From positions 1-39,500 of the forward strand of contig DASXAM010000281.1 in NCBI GenBank assembly GCA_036404275.1: a stretch of 39,500 nt of DNA. The letters run 5' to 3'. Position 1 is the first letter of the stretch. Each line of letters begins with the position of its first letter. The translations under genes were made by a program, and so were the position numbers. The stretch is from AP-15 sp036404275. Lineage in GTDB: Bacteria; Pseudomonadota; Alphaproteobacteria; ATCC43930; CGMCC-115725. Below are positions 31,264-38,572 of the stretch, one piece after another. The notes beneath the pieces are model-generated. The model saw nothing but the letters and a program-made list of their open reading frames with translations, made no database searches and was not told the DNA's origin.

Positions 31264-31668
31264 CTAGGGAAGGAAGCGCTCGACGGTTTTCAAAAAGCTC
31301 GCCACCGAGATTGGCTTGGCAATATAGGCCTCGCAGCCGCCGTCGCGAATTTTCTCTTCATCGCCTTTCATCGCAAAGGCCGTGACCGCGACCACCGGGA
31401 TCGTCCGCAGCTCGTTGTCTTGCTTGATCCATTGGGTAACCTGGAGGCCGGAGATTTCGGGCAGCTGAATATCCATCAGGATCAGGTCGGGATGATGGCG
31501 GCGCGCCAACGCCAGCGCCTCTATCCCGTGCCGGGACTGCAGTGTCTCGTAGCCATGCGCCACCAGCAAATCATTGAATAGCTTCATATTGAGGAGGTTG
31601 TCCTCGACAATCAAGATTTTCCGCTGCGGGCGAATGCCGTCACCATCCGACTTGGGAGTATCGAGCAT
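31264..31668 (-). CDS. divK: Single-domain response regulator DivK
   Basis: A 134-residue receiver-only protein. The core RKILIVEDNLLNMKLFNDLL, HHPDLILMDIQLPEISGLQVT (phospho-acceptor D66), VVAVTAFAMKGDEEKI and GGCEAYIAKPISV is nearly that of Caulobacter DivK, with about 13 extra polar residues at the N-terminus. DivK~P in that system controls the DivJ/PleC/DivL kinases and so CckA-CtrA, at the cell pole. The ATG at 31668 has GCGAGGT four bases upstream. It is followed by pleD. The 185-bp region upstream separates it from the eipB-like gene and should hold its promoter, but no clear boxes are seen. Confidence 0.96.
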   Translation of the reverse strand: MLDTPKSDGDGIRPQRKILIVEDNLLNMKLFNDLLVAHGYETLQSRHGIEALALARRHHPDLILMDIQLPEISGLQVTQWIKQDNELRTIPVVAVTAFAMKGDEEKIRDGGCEAYIAKPISVASFLKTVERFLP

Positions 31669-31853
31669 CGTACCTCGCCGGCCTCAAAACATGCTGAAAC
31701 GGCGGCTGGCCAGTAAGCCGCGAGCGACCGTCCGTCCGATCGGCGCTCCCGATTGGAGACCCCGCTTTGTGCTACGCGAGCGGCGTTAAAAATTGGTAAG
31801 CGCCCGGCGGCCGCGATACATCGCACCGTGACCGATACGGACCGGAAAACCGA

Positions 31854-32753
31854 TCAGCAATGTGGCCTTGTCAAAGCTTCGATGTCGTCGAGCTTAGCGC
31901 GGATCGAATAATCGCCGTAATCGATCACCATGTCGCGCGAGACGCCATCGTCGAGTAGCCGCATCCCGAGCTCGTAATCCGGCTCCTCGGCATTGGGATC
32001 GGCGGGAAAGAAGGCCAGCCGGATGCGCCAGCCCGGCCGCTCCACCAGCGGGCCGAATTGCGACAAGGCCGGATCCGGCGGCACCTTGCCGCCGATCACA
32101 GCCGAAACCTGCACCGCGTTCTCGTCGGCGGCGCCGTCGAACACCAGGCGGGAGATAAAATTTTCGCCGGCGCGCGCCTTGTCGATCAAGAGGATCGTAT
32201 GGGCGCTCGGAAACAGCACGCCGGGCGCCAGCTTCATCGTCTGCTGCTGCGGTTTTGAGAATTCGGCGACGCCGCCTTTGCCCCGGCCGTCGAGCTGCGC
32301 CTCGCCGCGGATTTCCTGATCGACCTCGCCGTTTCGTGTCTCTTTCTGGTTGAAGCGATAGCGCAAGCCGTCCTTCGATTCCCAGGTGACAAAGCTCGAT
32401 GCAATATCGACGTCGCGCGCGTCGGCATAGCGCATCCTGAGGCGATAGCGCTGCTCGACGGTCCAGCCGTCGCAGGTCTCGCCCCATTCGTAGTCCATCG
32501 TGCCGCGGGCATCGACGATTCCTGAATCGGTCCGCGCCGAGCCCAAGGTCATCGTGTAAAGCGCTCGGTGCGGCGCGATCTCCGCACCGCCGGCGGACGG
32601 ACCGGGAACGAGCCCTGCCACGAGACCGAGCACGACGGCGGACGCGCGAACCGCCCGCCCGACCTTCGCATCCACATTGTCGGTTGATCGCGGCGGTGGC
32701 CGCTGGCTGCAAAACATTGTCCCCACACCGAGCAAATTCCGGGCGAGGGGCAT
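31854..32753 (-). CDS. eipB: EipB-like periplasmic envelope integrity protein (DUF1849)
   Basis: A protein of up to 299 residues of the DUF1849 family. After a hydrophobic export segment (about 37-57, ending PSAGGA) the mature part begins EIAPHRALYTMTLGSARTDSGIVDARGTMDYEW. The two conserved cysteines of the family are present: one in GETCDGWTVEQRY and one as the last residue (RPHC), matching the single disulfide of Brucella EipB. EipB is a spiral beta-sheet periplasmic protein needed for envelope stress resistance. The start is uncertain: ATG at 32753, ATG at 32717 and a GTG just before the signal segment are all possible, and none has a strong Shine-Dalgarno. It lies 34 bp after aspS. Confidence 0.85.
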   Translation of the reverse strand: MPLARNLLGVGTMFCSQRPPPRSTDNVDAKVGRAVRASAVVLGLVAGLVPGPSAGGAEIAPHRALYTMTLGSARTDSGIVDARGTMDYEWGETCDGWTVEQRYRLRMRYADARDVDIASSFVTWESKDGLRYRFNQKETRNGEVDQEIRGEAQLDGRGKGGVAEFSKPQQQTMKLAPGVLFPSAHTILLIDKARAGENFISRLVFDGAADENAVQVSAVIGGKVPPDPALSQFGPLVERPGWRIRLAFFPADPNAEEPDYELGMRLLDDGVSRDMVIDYGDYSIRAKLDDIEALTRPHC

Positions 32754-32787
32754 TTACGGCAAAAGGCCCGGGCGCGCCAGAGCGAGA

Positions 32788-34617
32788 TCAGCGTCGCCCG
32801 CCCTTGTCCTCCGGTAGAGCGAGGCGGAGGTGCAGCTCGCGCAGCCGTTCCGGCGACACCGGCGCCGGCGCCCGCATCAGCAAATCCTGTGCCTGCTGGT
32901 TCAGCGGAAAGGCGACGACCTCTCGAATATTCGGTGTATCCGCCAGCAGCATGACGATGCGGTCGATGCCGGGGGCCGATCCGCCATGTGGCGGCGCCCC
33001 GTATTTGAACGCGTTCAGCATGCCGGCGAACCGGCTTTCCACCTCCGCTGCCGAATACCCGGCGATTGCGAACGCCTTCAGCATGATGTCGGGGCGGTGG
33101 TTGCGGATCGCGCCCGAGGACAGCTCCACCCCGTTGCAGACAATGTCATACTGAAATGCGGTAATGGCGAGCGGGTCCTGCTGCTCGAGGGCGGCGAGCC
33201 CGCCCTGCGGCATCGAAAATGGGTTGTGGCTGAACTCGATCTGTCCGGTTTCCTCGTTCAGCTCGTACATCGGAAAGTCGACGATCCAGCAAAAACGAAA
33301 CGCAGCCTCCTCGATCAACCCCAGCTCCCGCCCGATCCGCATCCGCGCGGCACCGGCGAGGCGCTCCGCCTCGGCCTTCGGCCCGGCTGCGAAAAACACG
33401 ACATCGCCGGCACCGACCCCGGCGAGCTCGGCGATCTCGACGACCTCGTTCGGCGCCAGATTGTTTGCTATCGGACCGCGGCCGACCAGGGACCCTTCTG
33501 GAAGGCCCGGCCCCGCCTCGCCTCTTTCGAGGATGATGTAGCCGAGCCCGGGGGCGCCCATCTCCGATTTGGCCCAGCCGTCCATCCGGTCCTGAAACGA
33601 CGAGCGCGGCCGGGCCGCCGACCCCGGTGCCGGGATCGCGCGGACAACGCCGCCATTTTCAACAATGCGGCGGAACGCCCGGAATTTGGAGCGGGCGAAC
33701 ACCTGCGATACGTCGGCGATGACCAGCGGATTGCGCAGGTCGGGCTTGTCACTGCCGTATTTGAGGGCCGCCTCCCTGTAGGGGATCCGCGGGAAGGGGG
33801 GCGCGGTCACCGCGCGGCCGCCTCCGAATTCCTCAAAGAGCCCGTGGAGCACCGGCTCTATTGCGGCGAACACGTCCTCTTGGGTGACGAACGACATCTC
33901 GAAATCGAGCTGGTAGAACTCACCGGGCGAGCGGTCGGCCCTACCCGCCTCATCGCGAAAGCATGCGGCAATCTGAAAATAGCGGTCGAAGCCGGCGATC
34001 ATCAGCAATTGCTTGAATTGCTGCGGCGCCTGCGGCAGCGCGTAGAACTGGCCGGGATGGAGCCGGCTCGGCACCAGATAGTCGCGCGCTCCTTCGGGTG
34101 AGCTCGCGGTCAAGATCGGCGTCTGAAATTCGGTAAAGCCCTGCTCGATCATGCGCTGCCGGATCGAGGCGATGATTTCGGCGCGCAACATAATATGCGC
34201 GTGCATATGCTCGCGGCGCAGATCGAGAAAGCGGTAGGCGAGACGCATGTCCTCGGGATATTCGGCGTCGCTGTTGACCGGAAACGGCAGCGGCTCGGCC
34301 TCGGACTGGATCTCGAGGGCGGCGATCGTCAATTCGACTTCGCCGGTGGCGAGCTTGGGGTTGACCGTGTCCGGCGAGCGCGCCGCGATATCGCCGGTAA
34401 ATGTGACCACGCTTTCGAGGCGCAGCGCATCGACTGCCGCGAACAGCGGCGAGGAGGCGTCGATCACGCATTGGGTGACGCCGTAATGGTCGCGCAAATC
34501 GACAAACAGCAGCTGGCCATGATCACGCTTGCGGTGGACCCAGCCCGACAGCCGGGCCGTCCGCCCGGCATCGGCCAGGCGCAGCGCCCCGCAGGTGTGG
34601 GTCCGATAAGCGTGCAT
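32788..34617 (-). CDS. aspS: Aspartate--tRNA ligase AspS
   Basis: A 609-residue class IIb aminoacyl-tRNA synthetase. The N-terminal OB-fold anticodon-binding domain has GWVHRKRDHGQLLFVDLRDHYG. Motif 2 reads FRDEAGRADRSPGEFYQLDFEMSF. A GAD insertion domain lies in the middle. Motif 3 is GGSAPGIDRIVMLL near the C-terminus (GAPPHGGSAPGIDR). Length and insertion pattern fit bacterial AspRS. Alphaproteobacterial AspRS often also charges tRNA-Asn when GatCAB is used; that is inference. It is divergent from the amidohydrolase gene and first in a minus-strand run with the eipB-like gene, divK and pleD. Confidence 0.97.
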   Translation of the reverse strand: MHAYRTHTCGALRLADAGRTARLSGWVHRKRDHGQLLFVDLRDHYGVTQCVIDASSPLFAAVDALRLESVVTFTGDIAARSPDTVNPKLATGEVELTIAALEIQSEAEPLPFPVNSDAEYPEDMRLAYRFLDLRREHMHAHIMLRAEIIASIRQRMIEQGFTEFQTPILTASSPEGARDYLVPSRLHPGQFYALPQAPQQFKQLLMIAGFDRYFQIAACFRDEAGRADRSPGEFYQLDFEMSFVTQEDVFAAIEPVLHGLFEEFGGGRAVTAPPFPRIPYREAALKYGSDKPDLRNPLVIADVSQVFARSKFRAFRRIVENGGVVRAIPAPGSAARPRSSFQDRMDGWAKSEMGAPGLGYIILERGEAGPGLPEGSLVGRGPIANNLAPNEVVEIAELAGVGAGDVVFFAAGPKAEAERLAGAARMRIGRELGLIEEAAFRFCWIVDFPMYELNEETGQIEFSHNPFSMPQGGLAALEQQDPLAITAFQYDIVCNGVELSSGAIRNHRPDIMLKAFAIAGYSAAEVESRFAGMLNAFKYGAPPHGGSAPGIDRIVMLLADTPNIREVVAFPLNQQAQDLLMRAPAPVSPERLRELHLRLALPEDKGGRR

Positions 34618-34653
34618 GGGCGAACGATCCGGTGCGCGGTTGCAAGGGGCGGG

Positions 34654-34682
34654 AACACGGCACGGACCCGGCAGCTTGTCAA
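34654..34682 (-). promoter_or_regulatory. Possible aspS promoter
   Basis: On the minus strand a perfect TTGACA (34682 down to 34677) is followed after 17 bases by CGTGTT (34659-34654), a poor -10. The -35 match and its position about 60 bases before the aspS start make it plausible, but the weak -10 leaves doubt. Confidence 0.3.
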
Positions 34683-34753
34683 GGCGGCGTGCCGGCCTTT
34701 CGCCGGTCCGGCACCGGGCTTAAGCTCACGCCGACCAATCATCGGGGACCTCG

Positions 34754-35980
34754 ATGGCCGCGACGATCCTTGCCAACTGCGCGATCCTCGACGGCACCGA
34801 AAAGATGCTGCGCGAGGACCGCCACGTCCTGATCGAAGGCGACCGTATCCGCGAAGTTTCGGACCGGCCGATCAGGCTCGGCGTAGCTGAAACGATCGAC
34901 CTGAAAGGCCGCACCCTGATGCCCGGGCTGATCGATGCGCATGTCCATGTCGTCGCCGTCGATCAGGTCTTGGCGCGGCTCGCCGAGCGGCCGCTGAGCC
35001 TCGTTGCGTTGCAGGCGGCAAAAGTGCTCGAAGGCATGCTGCAACGCGGGTTCACGACCGTGCGGGACGCCGGGGGTGCGGATGGCGGGCTCGCCGAAGC
35101 GGTCGAGGAGGGCCTGGTCAAAGGCCCGCGAATCTTCCCATCGGGCCGGGCGCTGAGCCAGACCGGCGGGCACGGCGACCTGCGGCCGCGCACCAGCCCG
35201 GTCGTGACCTGCGCCTGCTGCGAGTTTGGGGCCGGCATCGCCCGCATCGCCGATGGGGTCGCCGAATGCCGCCGGGCCGTCCGCGACGAGCTGAGAAAGG
35301 GCGCCACCCAGATCAAGATCATGGCCTCGGGGGGCGTCGCCTCGCCCTACGACCCGGTCTGGAATCTGCAATATAGCGAAGAGGAGGTGCGCGCGATCGT
35401 CGAAGAAGCGCGGGCCTGGCGCACCTATGTCATGGCCCACGCCTATTCGTCCGAGGCGATCCGCCGTTCGATCGATTTCGGCGTGCGCTCGATCGAGCAC
35501 GCCAATCTGATCGACGCCGCCACCGCCGAGCATGTCGCGGCGGCGCAGGCCTTTGTCGTGCCGACACTCGTTACGTACGACGCGATGCACCGCTACGGCC
35601 GCGAGCTCGGCTTCCCCGACATCAGCTTGGCCAAGCTCGACGATGTGCGCGAGGCCGGGCTGCGCTCGCTCGAAACATTGCAGAGCGCGAATGTTCGAAT
35701 CGGCTTCGGCACCGATCTCCTAGGGCCGATGCACCGCCATCAATCGCGGGAATTTGTGATCCGCGCCGAGGCGATGGCGCCGTTCGACATCATCCGCTCG
35801 GCAACGACGGTCAACGCCGAGATCCTCAACCGCGCCGGCGAGCTCGGCGTCGTCGCCCCGGGCGCACGCGCCGACCTGATCGTCGTCGACGGTGACCCGC
35901 TCGCCCACATCTCGCTTCTCGACGGCCAGGGTGAGCACCTGACGCACATTATTAAAGACGGTATATTTTTTAAGCGGTAG
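34754..35980 (+). CDS. Amidohydrolase family protein (metal-dependent hydrolase, Xaa-Pro/Xaa-Arg dipeptidase-like)
   Basis: A 408-residue amidohydrolase of the imidazolonepropionase/prolidase-like branch. The binuclear metal site is complete: H63 and H65 in LIDAHVHV, K188 in TQIKIMASGG (the carboxylated lysine), H229 in VMAHAYS, H249 in SIEHANLID, and D321 in GFGTDLLG. The ends fold together as the usual small beta domain (ILANCAILDGTE at the start, ADLIVVDGDPLAHISLL at the end). There is no signal peptide, so it is probably cytoplasmic. Relatives cleave Xaa-Arg/Lys or N-acyl-amino-acid substrates; the actual substrate is open. The ATG has GGGGAC upstream. Downstream lies a broken DUF1640 gene. 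Confidence 0.88.
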   Translation: MAATILANCAILDGTEKMLREDRHVLIEGDRIREVSDRPIRLGVAETIDLKGRTLMPGLIDAHVHVVAVDQVLARLAERPLSLVALQAAKVLEGMLQRGFTTVRDAGGADGGLAEAVEEGLVKGPRIFPSGRALSQTGGHGDLRPRTSPVVTCACCEFGAGIARIADGVAECRRAVRDELRKGATQIKIMASGGVASPYDPVWNLQYSEEEVRAIVEEARAWRTYVMAHAYSSEAIRRSIDFGVRSIEHANLIDAATAEHVAAAQAFVVPTLVTYDAMHRYGRELGFPDISLAKLDDVREAGLRSLETLQSANVRIGFGTDLLGPMHRHQSREFVIRAEAMAPFDIIRSATTVNAEILNRAGELGVVAPGARADLIVVDGDPLAHISLLDGQGEHLTHIIKDGIFFKR

Positions 35981-36027
35981 CGGGCCTGTTCTCGACATCG
36001 AGGCCCCTGCCGCGTAGGTTTTGCGAA

Positions 36028-36303
36028 ATGGGCGTCGTTCCGTTCGACACGCTAAAGCTGGCTCGCCGGCTCGAAATCGCAGGTTTTTCGCCAAGGCAGG
36101 CCGGTGACACGGTTGAAGCGGTGGCCTAGGCTATGGCTGGCGCCGAGCTGGCTACCGGCACCGAAATCGCCGCGGTGCGTACAGAGCTGAGAGCCGACAT
36201 CGAATTGCTGCGCCGCGACATCACGATCCGATTCGGGAGCATGCTCGTCGTCGCAGTCGGCATCATTCTGGCCGCGATCCGCTACCTGCCGCCTCACCCG
36301 TAG
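36028..36303 (+). pseudogene. DUF1640/CCDC90-like small membrane protein, split by one in-frame TAG
   Basis: From the ATG at 36028, MGVVPFDTLKLARRLEIAGF runs for 33 codons and stops at TAG (36127-36129). The same frame then continues AMAGAELATGTEIAAVRTEL, LRRDITIRFG and a C-terminal helix (GSMLVVAVGIILAAIRYLPP) to TAG at 36301-36303. Joined, the two halves make a typical 91-residue DUF1640-type protein: N-terminal FDTLKLARRL module, coiled coil, one membrane helix. The family usually has Glu at the interrupted place (VAEAMAGAELAT), so a single GAG-to-TAG change explains it. The downstream half has its own ATG at 36133 and might still be made as a 56-residue membrane peptide. Confidence 0.75.
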
Positions 36304-36361
36304 CGCGGCGAGCGGCCGATACACTGCGCAATCACGCGCTTGGTTGCACACTCGGCGGACG

Positions 36362-37204
36362 TTATCTCGGAGTGGCGGCGGAGGGATGGAAGAGCTGCTC
36401 GCCTTTGACCCGGTAGGCGCCGATCGCGTCCTGGCCTTCGGGTGAGAGAAGCCAGTCGGCAAAGCGGCGGGCCGGCGTCTGCTTGGCCTCAGGGTGCTTT
36501 TTCGGGTCGAGCAGGATTACATCATAGCGGTTCAGCAAGCGCGGGTCGCCCTCGACCAAGACCGCGAGGTCGCCTTTATTGCCAAAGCTGAGCCAGGTGC
36601 CGCGATCGCTCAAAGTATAGGCGCCCATTGCCTGGGCGGCATTCAAAGCCGCGCCCATGCCGCCGCCGATGTCGCGGTACCACGAGCCGCCGCCCGCCTT
36701 TGCCGGGTCGATTGCGGCGACCTTCCACAGCCGGTGCTCAAGGGCGTCCGTGCCGCTTTTGTCGCCGCGCGAGACAAAGGGTGCCCGCGCCGCGGCGATC
36801 ACCTTCAATGCGGCGATGGCGTCGTGGCCGCCCTTGATACGGGCGGGATCGGAACGCGGGCCGACGATGATGAAATCGTTCCAGGCGATCTGGCGCGCGG
36901 CGAGCCCGTCGCCGGCGGCGATGAATTTCTTCTCGGCCTCGGGGTCGTGGACCAGCACCAGGTCGGCGTCACCATGCGCCGCGGTCGCCAAGGCTTGGCC
37001 CGTCCCCTGCGCCAGCACATGCACGGTGATGCCGCTCTCCTTGGTGAAGATCGGCAGGATATGCGCGAGGAGGCCCGAATTCTCGACTGAGGTGGTCGAC
37101 GCCAACAAAATTGTTTGCAGCGACGGGGATGGTGCGGCCCAGCACGCGCCACTGCCGAGGATCGTCGCCAACCCGCCGGCCAAAAATGCTTCTTTCAATG
37201 CCAT
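36362..37204 (-). CDS. tupA: Tungstate ABC transporter substrate-binding protein TupA
   Basis: A 280-residue periplasmic binding protein. A signal peptide (about 1-23, ending ACWA) precedes the mature chain. Family blocks for oxyanion binding are present: LLASTTSVENSGLL (T37, T38, S39), then DLVLVHDPEAE, NDFIIVGPRSDPA, FVSRGDKSGTDALE and AYTLSDRGTWLSF. These TTS, SRGDxSGT and DRGTW motifs distinguish TupA from molybdate-binding ModA. The ATG at 37204 lies inside the end of tupB (10-bp overlap); a GTG at 37222 is a weaker choice. No ATPase gene (tupC) follows; the next gene is on the other strand. Confidence 0.92.
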   Translation of the reverse strand: MALKEAFLAGGLATILGSGACWAAPSPSLQTILLASTTSVENSGLLAHILPIFTKESGITVHVLAQGTGQALATAAHGDADLVLVHDPEAEKKFIAAGDGLAARQIAWNDFIIVGPRSDPARIKGGHDAIAALKVIAAARAPFVSRGDKSGTDALEHRLWKVAAIDPAKAGGGSWYRDIGGGMGAALNAAQAMGAYTLSDRGTWLSFGNKGDLAVLVEGDPRLLNRYDVILLDPKKHPEAKQTPARRFADWLLSPEGQDAIGAYRVKGEQLFHPSAATPR

Positions 37205-37902
37205 GATTGCCCGCGCTCCCACCCGCCCAGCGCAAAGAAGCCACTACTGACCGCGATGCTGATGCCGATCAAGATCAATCCAAGGCCGAGCGCCAACGAC
37301 AAATCACCCTTGCTGGTTTCGAGCACGATCGCCGTCGTCATCGTCCGCGTATAGCCGGCGATATTGCCACCGACGATCAGGATCGCACCGACCTCGGAAA
37401 TCGTCCGGCCAAAGCCGGCGAGGATCGCGGTCGCGATCGGCCGCGGCTCGATCGCCAGCAAATGCGGCATCGCGCGCAGCCGCGAGGCGCCGTCGACGAG
37501 AAGGGGGCCGCCATATTGCTCCCAGACCCGCTCGACGACGCGGTGCACGAGCGCGGTCACGATCGGCAAGGCGAGAATGATTTGGGCCAGCACCATCGCC
37601 GCCGGCGTGAACAGGAGCCCCGCGATCCCGAGCGGTCCCGAGCGCGACAGCAGGAGATAGAGCGCGAGGCCGACCACGACCGGCGGCAGCCCGAGAAAGG
37701 CATTGGCCAGCACCACAAGCCCATGCCGCCCGGGAAATCGGCAGACCGCGAGCGCCGCACCGAGCAGCATTCCGGCCGGGCTCGCCAGCGCCACCGCGGC
37801 AAAGCTGACACCGAGCGACAGCGCCACGATCTGCCAGAACGCCGCCATGGCGAAGATTGGCGTGAAGCTCCCGGCCGCCAAATCGGCGAGGTCCGGCGTC
37901 AT
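37195..37902 (-). CDS. tupB: Tungstate ABC transporter permease TupB
   Basis: A 235-residue inner-membrane permease of the binding-protein-dependent (ModB/TupB-like) type with about five or six hydrophobic helices. The cytoplasmic EAA-like loop that contacts the ATPase is visible around YGGPLLVDGASRLRAMPHLL, followed by AILAGFGRTISEVGAILIVGGNIAG, a strong TupB/WtpB signature. The start is uncertain: ATG at 37902 gives a normal permease N-terminus, a GTG at 37932 adds ten residues, and neither has a clear Shine-Dalgarno. It is upstream of and overlaps tupA, so the order is B-A instead of the usual A-B-C. Confidence 0.9.
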   Translation of the reverse strand: MTPDLADLAAGSFTPIFAMAAFWQIVALSLGVSFAAVALASPAGMLLGAALAVCRFPGRHGLVVLANAFLGLPPVVVGLALYLLLSRSGPLGIAGLLFTPAAMVLAQIILALPIVTALVHRVVERVWEQYGGPLLVDGASRLRAMPHLLAIEPRPIATAILAGFGRTISEVGAILIVGGNIAGYTRTMTTAIVLETSKGDLSLALGLGLILIGISIAVSSGFFALGGWERGQSWH

Positions 37903-37975
37903 CGAGTCGGCGCGGGCGGCGAATCGCCCCACGAACCGGCTATTGTTGCGGCCGAGATGTCCGAGGAGATCGCCG

Positions 37976-38572
37976 GTGAGCGTCGTTTTGGAACAGGTCG
38001 AGCCATTCGCCGCCCCCCTCGTCGATCGGCTGTCGGTTCGCGTCGTCGTCGATTCGGCCTACGACCTCTGTATCGAAGACTCCGCCCATCCGATGGTCAA
38101 GATCGAGCATGTCCGCCGCATCCTGGGCCACGAGCGGGCGACCTTTGCCGGCGAATGGGGATTGTCGCTCTATCTCGAAGCCGCACAGGCCGGCGGGCGC
38201 CCGCGTCACCTCCTCGATTTCGGCTATGCGCCCGAAGTGCTGGTGCGCAATTTCGCGCTTCTCGACCTCGACCCCGGCGCGATCGCCCGCTACTCCTTCG
38301 AGCGGCTGCTCGACAGCACCCTCATCGAGCCGGCCGAGGCGCAGCTCGACCATTTCACCGAGGCCGAGCGCTTGGGCCGGCTCGTCCCCGATTGCCTCCC
38401 GTTATCTGCTTCGCTCTTTGTCGCCGCGTCTGCCCATCAGCGTGGCGGGATGCGTCACAGCCGAACCCCGAGACGGTCGGCGACCGCGAAAATATCTTTG
38501 TCGCCGCGACCACACAAATTCATGACAAGAAGATGGTCGCGCGGCAGCTTGGGCGCGATCTTGCCGACATAG
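37976..38572 (+). pseudogene. Eroded metallo-beta-lactamase-fold hydrolase remnant
   Basis: A GTG with GAGGAG seven bases upstream opens a 198-codon frame. Residues 1-103 (VDRLSVRVVVDSAYDLCIED, FAGEWGLSLYLEA, HLLDFGYAPEVLVRNFALLDLDPGAIA) look like the start of an MBL-fold hydrolase of the dihydropterin-phosphate-synthase-like group. At the point where the catalytic HxHxDH strand should come, the chain jumps to RYSFERLLDSTLIEPAEAQLDHFTEAERLGRLVPD, which resembles a later part of the same family. It then loses similarity and runs 118 bases antisense into trpB. An internal in-frame deletion plus loss of the 3' end would explain this. No metal site remains, so hydrolase activity is not expected. 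Confidence 0.6.

Noticed and set aside
31785..31799. CtrA-box-like sequence upstream of divK
   Set aside because: GTTAAAAATTGGTAA has only one good TTAA half-site at the correct 7-base spacing; the other half mismatches at two positions, so it is not a convincing site.
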